Source: Ascarosepion bandense
Taxonomy: Eukaryota > Mollusca > Cephalopoda > Sepiida > Sepiidae
Direction: 5' to 3'
DNA length: 64,000 nt
Assembly: GCA_037127315.1 (NCBI GenBank)
Contig: JBBBDQ010000398.1
Location: forward strand, 5,450,001-5,514,000
In this document: piece after piece, positions 21,786-31,727 of the stretch
How the letters are laid out: each line of letters starts with the position of its first letter
Position numbering within the stretch: the first letter of the stretch is position 1
Position numbers and translations under genes: made by a program
The notes under the pieces: generated by a model
What the model was told of the DNA's origin: nothing
The model's input: only the letters and a program-made list of their open reading frames with translations
Databases searched by the model: none

Positions 21786-22685
21786 AGCAACCATTACTCC
21801 TACATTGCAGAAGCTGCCCATCTCTTCGGACTTGAGGTTATCTTGAAGAAGACGGAAAGCAGCTATCAGCCTGCACTCCGAGAATAGTACCGCTCTCTCC
21901 ATCAGCGAAACTGAGCTGAAAGCAGTTCACTAGATCACTTACCTGGGGTGTAATATGACATTGGATGCCAAGATTGACTGGAAAACAGACAACAGACCGT
22001 CCAAAGTAAACAGCGCTTTCGGCAAACTCTATACAAAGTTTGGAACAGCAATCATCTAAATAAAGGCACTAAAAATCAACGATTATATAGCTATCGTACT
22101 CTCCACTCTGCTGTAGGGCTCTCAGTCATGGGTAACCTACCACCATCACTTACGACTCCTTAAGCCTTCCATCAACGTTGTCTTCGCACCATCCTCACAT
22201 TCAATGGATTGAATACGTCACCAACGTTGAGGACTTTGAACAAGTAGAAATCACCAGCGTTGAGGCCATGTTGCTGACGTCAAGGCTACACTGGTCAAGA
22301 CACGTCTTCATTAATGGGGAACCATCGCCTGTCCAAGAAAGCACTGTACGGCGAACTCTCCAGTGACTATCATGACAGTGGGACACGAAAGAAACGTTAT
22401 AAAGACTCCCTCATGAATTCCCTCGGTACCTACCTCATTGATCACCGCCAGTGGTTGACACTTTCTGCTGACCGTCAAGTCTGCCGCCGCACAGTCTACT
22501 TGACTATCTTCATCTTTGAGGACGCCTTCGAGGCTGACCTGGAGGAGAAACGCCGCGGAAAGAAGGAAGCCTCAGCAGCCATACCAGACTAGACCTTTAA
22601 CTGCAGTCGCGGCGACCGACCTTGCCTATTCTGCATCGGCGTAGTCGGTCATCAGCGTGACTGCAGTCGACATGGACAGCCCCCT
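21786..22685 (+). pseudogene. LINE RT C-terminal region with zinc-finger end (family C)
   Basis: Frames jump but family blocks run in order: HSYIAEAAHLFGLEVILKKT (21799-21858), SLTWGV near the TYLG position, VNSAFGKLYTKFG (21999-22037), IAIVLSTLL, SQSWVTYHHHLRLL, FNQ..RTIL-like, then VTNVEDFEQVEITSVEAMLL (22213-22272), WSRHV, LSKKALYGELSSDYHDS, KKRYKDSLMNSLGTYLIDHR, FEADLEEKRRG (to about 22560). The last block FNCSRGDRPCLFCIGVVGHQ (22599-22657) is a CCHH zinc finger. This is the C-terminal half of a LINE endonuclease/RT protein; the palm and YADD motif are absent. Stops and at least three frameshifts make it dead. Confidence 0.75.
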
Positions 22686-22737
22686 TCTTAAATCTAAAGA
22701 AGAACTTATAAAAAGTAGTATAAATTATTTTATTGAT

Positions 22738-23205
22738 GTTGAATAATGATCATGATATGGCCGCGAATGCTGGAAAATGTCATCAAAGATGATGGATGAA
22801 TTCGAAGCAACTGAAATATTGTTTTACAGAAGGATGCTGAGAATACCATGTACTCAGCGGGTGAACAACAATGAGGTTTCGGAGAGGATAGAATTCGAAA
22901 GGAAAATAGATACGTAACATCAAGAAAAGATAGATGAAGTTTCCGGAACATATAAGGAAGAAGGGCTTGGAGAACCTGATACTCACGGGGACGGATAGAG
23001 AGAAAAAAGACAGGGGGATACAATGCGTGACATATTTGATGGACTTTAGCATATAGATGGCAGGTTAGGATTTGGGACGGGTAACAAGAAAAAAGATGTT
23101 AAGAGCTACAATGGTCAGGAAGACTTCAAGGACCATGATCGCCTACATCCTGAAAGGACACAACACAAAAGAAGAAGAAGAAGAAGAAGAAGAAGAAGAA
23201 GAAAT
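22738..23205 (+). pseudogene. RTE-like LINE C-terminus, broken, with (GAA)n tail
   Basis: Second copy of the family at 3-593: KMMDEFEATEILFYRRMLRI, VNNNEVSERIEFERKI with a frameshift, EEGLENLILTGTDRE, then MIAYILKGHNT before (GAA)n at 23168-23201. Several stops and frameshifts. The GAA tail is the longest of the copies here. Confidence 0.8.
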
Positions 23206-24185
23206 TAAGTTTAAATACTTTAGTCCAGGTTGGCCGCTGTTTCGAATTCTAAACTGTTTTTATGGAATCCACACCACTGCTTTTCATGGGAAATCGGTGC
23301 AAGTCAGGAATGTCTACAAGGTTATCTGTGGAAACCTCTAATCGCCTACGTCTTGGACAAATATAATAAATGCTGTAAAAGCATTGAACATTTTTAAGGT
23401 AAGTGTTCCTAGAACTTTTTACGCATTTTCATATTGCGTGACTTCAAGTTTTAAAAGATTTCATTAACTATCTTAGACATATCTTTTTATTCATGAATTC
23501 ATTTATTTTCTCTTTTTCCGCTTCTCTCTGTGTGTCTCTCTACCTCCCCAAGCGACTATACGTCATGATTTGATGGTTCTACCCGAAGGTTTCTGAGGGA
23601 GAAGAAGCATACATATCTCTGGATGCTTCCCAAACTATAACTAGCATGCTGAGAGAGATATTAGTGTGAAAAACAACAATTTAGGTTGAATGAAAAAAAA
23701 CAAAACAAAACTTTGGCAAGAAACACCTTCAACCAACGAGAAAAATATAGGAAAATAATACTCAATATATTTGACTCTCACTAGCGTCATAGATAGAAAT
23801 CACATCCCGTATATTAAAACATAAATGTTGTGTATTACATGTTTCCCATACCCTGTGCCAGACTTAAGTAATGAAATACCGTAGAGCAATCATCAGCAAT
23901 ATCATTTCGAAAACGAACTTGCAAAGTTTAATTGCGAAAATGTATCGACATTATCAGACTTTGCAGCAGTCGGTTGCAATGGTTAACAAGTTCGTATCCA
24001 ACAGAATCTTTCTTTTGAATGTGACTTTATGCCGAACAGAGCGAATTAGGACTAGCCCAGAATTTCAGACAATGGAGGAAAGGAAATTATACTGAACGAA
24101 ATTTGTTTGAAAAAAAAAATGAATGCATCAGCAACGCAAAAACACACACTGACATCACACACAAATACATACGCACACTCGCACG

Positions 24186-24221
<36 letters not shown>

Positions 24222-24223
24222 AT
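23206..24223. other. anonymous interval
   Basis: No family recognised. An open frame at 23871-24095 (74 codons) has no resemblance I can name. (TA)n at 24200-24221. Confidence 0.4.
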
Positions 24224-24359
24224 TAGTTAGTTTTTCGTCATAATGAAATTAGACAACTACAAAGTTGTATTAAAAATGTCCAGTACAATTGTAATGTGGA
24301 ACTTTTGGAAATGAGGTATTTCTGCGACCAACGTTTTAACTTTTTGGTATCTTCAGGCG

Positions 24360-24415
<56 letters not shown>

Positions 24416-24565
24416 TCTGAAGCCACCATTCATGGTAGAAACCTAGGTCACGTAATAACTCGTTTACAAATGGAAAATGTTCAAATGTTCTACAATATAA
24501 TTGTATTGAACACCTTTTTAATGCAAATGTGCACTGGTCTAGTTTTATTATGACCAAAAGCAAAG
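24224..24565. mobile_element. foldback element centred on (TA)n, with hammerhead-like motifs in both arms
   Basis: Left arm 24224-24362 is the inverted, diverged copy of right arm 24411-24565 (shared blocks TAATGAAATTAGAC / GTCTAGTTTTATTA, ATTGTAATGTGGAAC / GTTCTACAATATAATTG); (TA)n 24363-24410 sits between. In the right arm: CGU-CUGAAGC-ACCA/UGGU-GAAA-CCUAGGUC-ACG (24414-24452), giving a 3-bp stem I, 4-bp stem II, a self-complementary stem III and UC before cleavage. In the left arm (minus): CUGAAGA, ACCAA/UUGGU, GAAA. Single arms of the same family lie at 41095-41317 and 59937-59992. Confidence 0.55.
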
Positions 24566-24581
24566 TAATTAGACAGTTAAT

Positions 24582-24602
24582 ATATATATATATATATATA
24601 TA

Positions 24603-24633
<31 letters not shown>

Positions 24634-24660
24634 CTGTGTGTGTCTGTGTCTGTGTGTGTG

Positions 24661-24705
<45 letters not shown>
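24582..24705. repeat. (TA)n-(TG)n-(TA)n microsatellite
   Basis: TA tract 24582-24603, TG-rich tract 24605-24662, TA tract 24667-24705. Confidence 0.95.
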
Positions 24706-24707
<2 letters not shown>

Positions 24708-25139
24708 GTTATTATAGAAAACTTCTTATTTAAAACAGAGACCCGGTTCAGCTCGCTGGAACTGTTATTTTCCTCCGGTGTTGCAGTTGCAATCACAACA
24801 GTCACCATATCTCATAGACTTCATCTTAGTTCTTAATATCATTATTATTATTTTTTCCGTTTATTTCTTTTTTTCTTTCCGCGAAAAATCAGAAATGAAT
24901 TACAGACATTTTTACACTGATCATTTTCTGTAGAAAATGAAATAAAATAAAATAAACACCAAAAAAGATCACATATTTTTACATAGATAAAGCTCTTTTT
25001 CTTGTGTGAGCTGTACTTCCGAGTAAAGTTTTTGGTATTTCCTCAAAGCCAGGGCTGCCAGGAATGGCATTTACGAGCCAATCGGAACTACAACTGAAAT
25101 TATTGATGCCCTCATGTGCCATCTTTTTCAGATTTGTAT
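24706..25139. other. anonymous interval
   Basis: No feature seen apart from short A/T runs. Confidence 0.4.
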
Positions 25140-25448
25140 TTAAAGGTCTTTGTATTTCGATAGCTTATAAAAAACCTTCAACGATTCATTAAAATTTGCA
25201 GTAACTAGCATGTCAATAAGAAAGCACATGCTGTTTTTGTGGTTTCTTAACCCGATGTCTGAGTAATTAATTTTGATTGTTCTGTGTGTGTGCAATGTAA
25301 AGTCCCATAAATTTGTTATAGGCTCTAAATCCGTAACCCAGTCTAAGTGATGTTCATGACAGTTTCTTGCAGTTTTCTTTTCGTAAATGCAACATATTTT
25401 TAAATGCAGTTTTTGTACCATCATATCATGATTGGTTTTTATATTCAA
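25140..25448 (-). pseudogene. LINE-type polyprotein fragment, endonuclease-like C-terminal domain
   Basis: Open 102-codon frame: LHLKICCIYEKKTARNCHEH, LDWVTDLEPITNLWDFTLHT, YSDIGLRNHKNSMCFLIDML, SLKVFYKLSKYKDL. I recognise this as the C-terminal region of a widespread invertebrate RT-associated protein, whose family pattern is ...RPDIVV.D...C.LIDM.VP..; the spaced D...D resembles a PD-(D/E)XK nuclease core. Here the P of PD is S, and the frame ends right after KYKDL, where relatives continue for about 80 residues. No RT domain beside it, so a truncated dead fragment. Confidence 0.6.
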
Positions 25449-25461
25449 CGAGTGCTAACAC

Positions 25462-25545
25462 TATGCAAGAAATAGTAAAAATAGTATGAAATACATCATT
25501 TTTTTTTAAAACTGGAGTGGCTTAACTTAATATTTATAGCCGGTA

Positions 25546-25586
<41 letters not shown>
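25462..25586. mobile_element. partial MITE (end of the 47.3-kb family) plus (TA)n
   Basis: 25462-25546 (GCAAGAAATAGTAAAAATAG ... TAGCCGGTAGTATATA) matches the right end of the element at 47257-47641. (TA)n follows at 25547-25586. Confidence 0.6.
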
Positions 25587-25590
<4 letters not shown>

Positions 25591-25914
25591 TATGTAGTGT
25601 ACCATTTACATGCCCATTCAGAGATTGCATCTCTGATAGTAATAAAAACCCAGTACATATATTGATTTTACTACAAACACGCTCTCCCGTAAACTTATAT
25701 GTCATTTTTCTGATCACAGTACAATTACACAACATTTCTCTGAAAAACATAAACATGTAGGTAATATCAGACAGATTTTGGTCAACAATACGGTGATCCT
25801 TACTCATACACACAGTAAGAGGAACCTTCAGATATTGGAGCCCATGGACATAAAATCTAAACAACCAACAGTTTAGAAAATCATTGCATTGCACTTACAT
25901 TGCATTTGAATATA
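25587..25914. other. anonymous interval
   Basis: A minus-strand ORF spans 25496-25894, but part of it is translated (TA)n and no family is recognised. Confidence 0.35.
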
Positions 25915-26345
25915 TGCGTTTTTTGTCATTTCGCGCTATCACGCGGTGTGAAGTCATAGAACCGCATTGCAAATTTGAAAATTGCAAATTTGAGAACTGC
26001 GTTTGTTATTTTTGGTAACTATTGCCATTGCCTAGAGGAATTTTATGTCAACACAAAATAAAATCGTCGGTGATGGTGGATGTTATAGTATTACCGTCTA
26101 AATAACCTCTCTGAAGATGGCTCATATGAGCCGAAAGCTTAGAAGCAAATTAATAAAATAATTATTTTAATAAAAAAAAAAGCAAATTAATAAAACAATT
26201 ATTTAATAAAAAATTATCCCAGTGTTGGAGATTTTTTTAATTTTATTTTCAACTGAAATTAAAGCCAAAATACGACGTTTAGAACGGCTCATGATTAAAC
26301 ATAATAGACATTCATTGTCTCTTATATTTAACAGTATATGTTTAG
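25915..26345 (+). mobile_element. repeat with hammerhead-like core (pair of 3180-3500)
   Basis: Contains CUCU-CUGAAGA (26111-26117), the palindromic stem II GGCTCATATGAGCC (26119-26132), GAAA (26133-26136), then AGCU-U and AGAAG. Stem I pairs UCU (26108-26110) with AGA (26141-26143), and the palindromic AGCU could supply stem III by dimerisation. A 20-bp duplication (GCAAATTAATAAAA) follows at 26144 and 26182. Shared blocks with 3180-3500 in opposite orientation define a family. Confidence 0.55.
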
Positions 26346-26367
26346 AAAATTATTTGCTGCCTCGATA

Positions 26368-26370
<3 letters not shown>

Positions 26371-26407
<37 letters not shown>
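26371..26407. repeat. (TA)n microsatellite
   Basis: TA tract; 26410-26740 beyond it holds no recognised feature. Confidence 0.9.
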
Positions 26408-26415
<8 letters not shown>

Positions 26416-26744
26416 CAGTAAAAATAAAATCTAGAAGATTGGTAAATAATCCTAGAGGATCCTAGTAATATGGTTTAAATATTAAAACTGATCCAACCAA
26501 GAGCTCAACGTAAATTTGATTTACAGTGCATATATTTACTTATTTTATTTATAAATTCAGATCCCATTTAGTGGGGATAAGTATTTCAACATGTCAGTTC
26601 GACACATACATAATAAAACCCAGTCAACCACAGAATGCAGACAAATATTCTAATGATACAAGGGTTAGCAAAAGAATGGGCAAGGAATGTTGTTTAGGAA
26701 AGTCTCATGCAGAAGAGAAAATAGAAATCATCTTTTTTGGGTAG

Positions 26745-26930
26745 TGGTATAATTATCGAAAATGTGTCATTCGGCAGAATCCTGCCGAATGACACACATT
26801 TTCGTAGCAAACATATACCATAAATAACCAGTCCCGTAGAAATAAATAAATAATAATGTTTACATGAAAGAGAATATCTACTTAAATACGAGTATCGATC
26901 AAAAATAATGTTCAAACAAATCATTGCATA
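26745..26930. repeat. foldback remnant with a 21-bp near-perfect hairpin
   Basis: Arms 26757-26777 and 26782-26804 (CGAAAATGTGTCATTCGGCA and its complement with one extra AC) form a strong hairpin. 26870-26925 matches the outer part of the foldback at 8339-8578 (GAGAATATCTACTTAAATAC). Confidence 0.7.
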
Positions 26931-27184
26931 ATTATATATATTTGGGAAGCAAACTTTCTTTCAAGCATCTTTCATTAAATAAGACCATCAAGAAGATTTA
27001 ATAAATTTTTTATTAAGTTTTTTTTTAGAATCCTGACATTCTTCAGTTTTTAGAGAAATATAAAACTTTTTCATAATTTTTATTGTCCCAAGCGTTTTAG
27101 GACAATTCTGTGGTATTTTCAAGTTGTTTTTTCTTTGGTTTTGTTATTTTCCTTATGACTGATACAGACTAATTTATTTTTGTG

Positions 27185-27281
27185 TTTTTTATATATATAC
27201 GAGATTAGATTATATATATACGAGATTATATATATTATATCTATTTTTATATATATACTATATATATATATTTTATATATA

Positions 27282-27324
<43 letters not shown>

Positions 27325-27358
27325 CTATAAATATATATACTATAGATATATATACTAC

Positions 27359-27397
<39 letters not shown>

Positions 27398-27405
27398 GAG
27401 ATTAG
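27185..27405. repeat. imperfect (TA)n with nested inverted repeats
   Basis: TA-rich segment with ACGAGATTAGATTA repeated at 27199, 27220 (partly) and 27395, and again at 28030-28070 beyond the inserted LINEs, so the LINE copies went into this tract. Confidence 0.8.
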
Positions 27406-27412
27406 ATTACTT

Positions 27413-28020
27413 TTTTTTAATCGTATCACCTCGAGCAAGTTGTTAATGCCACTAATGTGCAGAGGGCTACATAAGAGTAAAAGGATTAAGTAGAAGAGAG
27501 TGAAGAGGAAGACGAACCAGTTGGAAAGGACCAAGAGAAGAATAGGATTTTTTTTTTTTAATCATATCACCCCAAGCAAGGCGGTAACGCCACTGATGCG
27601 CAGAGGGCTACGTAAGGGTAAAAAGAATGGAAAAGAGAAAGCCGGAAACCACATCCTAAACAGGAAAAAAGGGATGAGCCTCTTCACCTGTTCAATAGAT
27701 GTGGGTGGAGTGTGAACCGGGCGATAGCTTAGTCTATCTACTCCAAGGTGTGATAACAGTTGCAAAGGTGGAGAGAAAGGAAAGGATATACGGGGTGGTG
27801 AAAGAACTAGAGTCAAGTGGTTAATAGATGAGTACTGACATTGCATTTAAATTCCTGGAGGTTGTAGCCGTCAGTAAAGCAAGAATATGTAAGCGAGTTC
27901 CACAGGCGGGAAGTGCGAGAGATGAAGCTGCAGAAGTAGAATTGTCGTCTGCATTTGGTTAATCTAACTGTGAATGGGTGGGACCCAGTTGCCAATCTGG
28001 TTGCACGAGTAAACACCTGT
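27413..28020 (-). mobile_element. two tandem minus-strand LINE family B 3' ends
   Basis: First copy 27413-27548: T-run plus complement of the 3' end, cut after about 130 bp. Second copy 27549-28020: a new T-run and 3' end, one 3'-UTR tandem unit (ATGAGCCTCTTCACCTGTTC, GTGAACCGGGCGATAG), then the coding C-terminus on the minus strand (FTRATRLATGSHPFTVRLTK, 28016-27950, and SRTSRLWNSLTYS). The second insertion landed in the first or both entered the same T-rich site. Confidence 0.8.
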
Positions 28021-28635
28021 TATACCATATTAGATTATATATATACGAGATATATAGAGAGAGATTAGATTAGTGATGTATCATGAGTTTTTCTATAAAA
28101 AGAAAACTACAATTCATATCAATTCGCCATTTAATCTTCATCGATGCAGTTCCTTTCTGAAGCCAGACCCTTTAACGTTTTCATTAAAGGAAGCATTCCT
28201 GAGACTCTTTTCACTTTCAACCTGATTGCCTCGACCTCTTGAAATTTTGTTACAGTTAAATGGAATTATGTTTTTGATGAGAAACGTGTCACAACGAGTT
28301 AGATCTAGTTGTTATGGTAGTTTTCTAACTTGGGAACTATTGTCCTTTGCCAAAAACATAACCACTGGTGGCATCACTTTGGTGCGGTGAGATACCACAC
28401 TCTACACACTTTCCTTCAAAGCACTATTATAAATAAGGAAAGCGTGCCGGAAACTTATGTTTTAGTATGTATGAGTGATGGTGTTGAAGGTCTTACTTTA
28501 CCATAGCAACACCCACGATACGTTTTGATAACATGGTAACAGGGTAAATTGTAATCAATTTGTATTTTTAATTACGAGTATGCGCGTTGTTTGATTTTTA
28601 TTTTGTTGACTACATAGAGTAGTAGGATCAGTTGG
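28021..28635. other. anonymous interval
   Basis: No recognised gene or repeat beyond ATATACGAGA remnants at 28034-28070. Confidence 0.4.
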
Positions 28636-29460
28636 ACACCATTTGCGAGAAAAAAAACGCCGTGATGCAATTCACTCATCAAGAAATATGGAAACGACAG
28701 GCTGTACTACTTGGCATTTGCGAAGAAATGTTCAGTACGAATATTTCAGATCTTTTGGTTGTCAATCCATTCAATATCATAATGTTTTGTGTGATAAATA
28801 GTGATGGCGGTATTATTCCTCCATTCATCATCCACTGCTCTACAAACTCAACACAGAGGCTCACAACAAGTTTTTTTTTAATCATGTCACCCCAAGCAAG
28901 GCATTCCACTGCCACTATAGCGCAGGGGGTTACACAGAGCGATAGACGAGTTAGGATGTACATAGGGAGAGAGTTGGAGAGAATGGTGGGTTTTAGTGTG
29001 TTAGGAGGTGTCTATTGACCTTACATTTAAACTAGAGGTTATAGCCGTCGGGGAAGCAAGCATGCGGAAGTGAATTCCACAGGCAGGAAGTGCGAGAAAA
29101 AAGGTATTGGAGTAGAAATTGCGGTTGCATTTCATTGGTTTCACTGTAAAAGGGTGGGACCTAGTTGCCAATCTAGTATCTCTTGCAAACTCACACCTAG
29201 AGGGCACCAGTGATTTAAGTCCATCAGAGCAGAAGCCATGAAAGTATTTAAGTGCCTTGAAAAGGTAGCGTTGCCCCGAGTCAAAAGGGTGGCTGCTGAA
29301 AGACCCTATGTGTGGAAATAGGATTTTGCACACAAACAGGAGAACAAAGTCATGGCTGTCAGACAATTACTGTGACTACATTAGCTCTTCCATATAATCA
29401 GCTGACTCCTCGGACAGTAACCCCTTGATTATTATGTGTGGGGGGGGGGTGGGGGGGGGG
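28636..29460 (+). pseudogene. mariner-superfamily transposase remnant, split by a LINE
   Basis: Upstream piece: NPFNIIMFCVINSDGGIIPP and FII (about 28768-28830). Downstream piece after the LINE: KCLEKVALPRVKRVAAERPY-VWK, a stop where relatives have Q-Q-D, then QENKVMAVRQLL and DSNPLIIM (about 29252-29440). Both match a mariner family with pattern ...SDGDVMPPFIF ... YIKCLEEVVLPWIKRV-AGRPYVWQQDSAP ... DCNPLDYYVWG (remembered). The two pieces are one transposase interrupted at 28871-29251. The catalytic D after VW is lost and frameshifts are present. Confidence 0.65.
28871..29251 (-). mobile_element. LINE family B insertion inside the transposase
   Basis: T-run and complement of the 3' end from 28871. 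Coding C-terminus on the minus strand: LKYFHGFCSDGLKSLVPSRC, FARDTRLATRSHPFTVKPMK, ending NVRSIDTS near 29001-29020 after a frameshift. 5' truncation falls inside the YKYFHG-coding block at 29251, where transposase sequence resumes (AAGTGCCTTG). Confidence 0.8.
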
Positions 29461-29463
29461 GGC
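29440..29463 (+). repeat. G-run (possible G-quadruplex)
   Basis: Ten G, one T, then twelve G: the only long G-run in an AT-rich window. It sits at the degraded end of the transposase remnant. (TTTA)n follows at 29508-29540. Confidence 0.8.
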
Positions 29464-29796
29464 AGTTCAGCATGGACGAATTGTAGATGCTTTTGCTTAT
29501 TCATTTATATTTATTTATTTATTTATTTATTTATTTACTTGTTAATTATTATTGACGTAATTCTTTCTCCGGTCTTAATCTCTCGGGTGAACTGTTGTAC
29601 CAAACAAACCTCATTTCCTTCCCAGTCTATTTGAGAGATATAAGTTCCAGTCGAACAGCTTGTTTCCACGGTCCGCTCTCTGAGGAACCAACACCAAAGA
29701 ATATTTTCCCGATCATTACACTCTTTCTTTCCCATGCATGTAAATAATCTGTGTCTCTTACTCTGTAAAACTCTACTCTGAGTGCCGCTTGGGCAT

Positions 29797-30110
29797 TGTC
29801 AGTCAATTAAGTGCCATACGTGATATGCACTTTTGGCGATCATGTCTCTGCGAGACATGACTGACTGGGCAGAAAATTATCCCGCTGTAGGTCTGCGGTA
29901 GACTGGTTGCTAGGCAAGGCTATAGAACCCAATCTGTCCTATTATTTAACCCATAACTGGAGCGAAGAGTCGGATTAATACCTTTCCCACGGGTATTTGT
30001 GTTTAAGTGAATTCAAGGAATTCAACTGGAGTTCGAACACGGCTCCTCGATTTTTCGTTCTGAGTTCCGAGTCGATATCCATTGCACCTCAACATACATT
30101 CAAACTTGAC
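29797..30110 (-). mobile_element. tRNA-derived SINE, family S1
   Basis: Full-length on the minus strand: head (complement of TCGATATCCATTGCACCTCA), box B-like GTTCGAACTCC, body and hairpin, ending in TTAATTGACTGACA. About 20 bp of the CATTGCTTTCTGCGG region is deleted near 29897. Confidence 0.8.
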
Positions 30111-30133
30111 CATTGTACACGATGACAATCACT

Positions 30134-30190
30134 GTAAAAAAAAAAAAAAAAAAAAAAAGGAAAAAAGAGAGACAGACAGACAGATTGATA
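30134..30190. repeat. A-run, (GACA)n and (GATA)-like microsatellite
   Basis: Twenty-four A then GACAGACAGACAG and GATAGATA. Confidence 0.9.
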
Positions 30191-30708
30191 GATAAACTTG
30201 TTGTCTTTAAAATTCAATAATAAAAGCATAAAATGTAGATATAGGATATGAAACTTATTGAAAATGACTTTTCTCGTCTCCGTGATAGTTTCCTATTGTA
30301 TTTCAAGCCTCATGTCAGTGTTTGTACTCTTATAAAAGCCTCTATGCTACGCATATTGTAGTGAACCACCCCCATTCCCATCGTCTTCCTTGCTGAGATG
30401 TACGTTCCGTTCGATTAGTTTCTTGTCACAAATTTCTATTTTGACGAACTAACTACCAAGTAAATGCTTCCCCGATCACTTCAATCTTGATTTAAATCAA
30501 GTTTTAACCGTTGTCTTCCCTACATATCACCAAAAAACGTGGATCTTACTCTCTACGTCTGTGTCGGGCCTTGTACAGTCTGAACGTTATTGTAAACATT
30601 AGAGACAGACATTTTGATAGTAATTCTCATTGTCTTAATTTAAAGTTTAAAAGTAAAAACATAAACAATATATTCATCTATATTTCTAAGATTAGGAAGT
30701 ATTTATAG
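30191..30708. other. anonymous interval
   Basis: Blocks near 30290-30480 (GTATTTCAAGCCTCATGTCAG, GATGTACGTTCCGTTCG, TTCCCCGATCAC) weakly match 55380-55500 (AATGTACAGTCCATTC, CTCCATGATCAC), suggesting an old dispersed repeat. No gene. Confidence 0.35.
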
Positions 30709-31131
30709 TATTTACATTATTCGGACTATTTGTCCTCATCTTTTTGCCATTTGTAAGACGTTTCGGCCGTTGTAAGCCCCGGCCTTCTTCAGGTGCTAGG
30801 AATTTCGAATCGAACCTTTTATTACAATCCTTAAGCACTCATGGTCCAGTGAATATAGTCGTCGTTTAATTCCTGACTTGACTCTTGGGGTTGTGAGTTC
30901 AATACCAGGCTACGGCAGTGGTGAACAACTAACTTGCAAGGTTAGAGGGAGATAACTCATGACTTCCAATGGGGATTTACTCAAGGAATGAGGATGATAT
31001 ACCCAAGTGATTGTAATAAAGGGTTCGGTTCGAAATTCCTAACACCTGAAGAAGGCTGGGGCGCACAACGGCCGAGACGTCGTAAAATGGCAACAAAGGT
31101 AAGGACAATAGTCCAAATAATGAAAATACTA
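30709..31131. mobile_element. S2 SINE, full plus-strand copy with an inverted partial copy at its head
   Basis: 30837-31131 is a full S2 unit: tRNA-like head ATGGTCCAGTGAATATAG, box B-like GTGAGTTCAATACC, a GAGGGAGATAACTCATGA body, GATTGTAATAAAGGGTTCGG, then CTGAAGA (31046-31052), a GGCTG/CGGCC stem, GAGA and ACGTCGTA, ending ATGAAAATACT. 30709-30836 is the inverted tail; its minus strand reads CUGAAGA (30792-30786), GGCC/GGCC, GAAA (30764-30761), CGUC, an intact hammerhead-type core. tRNA-like promoter boxes and an 11-bp duplication around the 52986 copy support SINE status. Confidence 0.65.
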
Positions 31132-31542
31132 TAGACGATATATATTGTATATGAAATTTTCTGAAAACAGTCGCCATGATAGTTGCGTATGTTTCACGCC
31201 AGGACCCATTGTCGGTGTTTAAATTGCGACGTTTCACATGCTGATTCTGAAGGTGGCAATTATTTCCGAGTTTCGTGCCATCTTCTATCTACCCTCTCCC
31301 CGTTATCCATCTAGCTGGCACTGTGCCTGATTAAATCAACTCCAGTAACAATCGATATGGACGCGCACGATGATTGAGAAGCACTTCTCGCAGGCCAGTT
31401 CACCAAAGTAGAACTTTCAACATCTCTTTAGAACTCCGACTGCAGTGGCCTTGTAGGGACTAATCTACGCTTATTAATTATATTGGTTCCCGGCATTGCG
31501 TAATTAGTAGCAATCTCATAGTTTTCTCTTATCTTCGCTAGT
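31132..31542. other. anonymous interval
   Basis: No feature seen. Confidence 0.4.
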
Positions 31543-31582
31543 GTCACAAATTTGCCTTAGCATGCTAAGGCAAATTTGTGAC
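31543..31582. repeat. perfect 40-bp palindrome
   Basis: Arms of 20 bp with no spacer; the first arm is GTCACAAATTTGCCTTAGCA and the second its exact complement. Confidence 0.95.
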
Positions 31583-31727
31583 AAATCTAAGATTAGTATG
31601 TATTTATAAAATTTCGGAATATTATTTAATTACTAATATAATATTAATATTTTATTGTAAGTCTGCATATCCATAGCTCACTTGGTTACTTAGCCCTTAC
31701 CCGCGTTAGGCGCTGATAATAACATGT

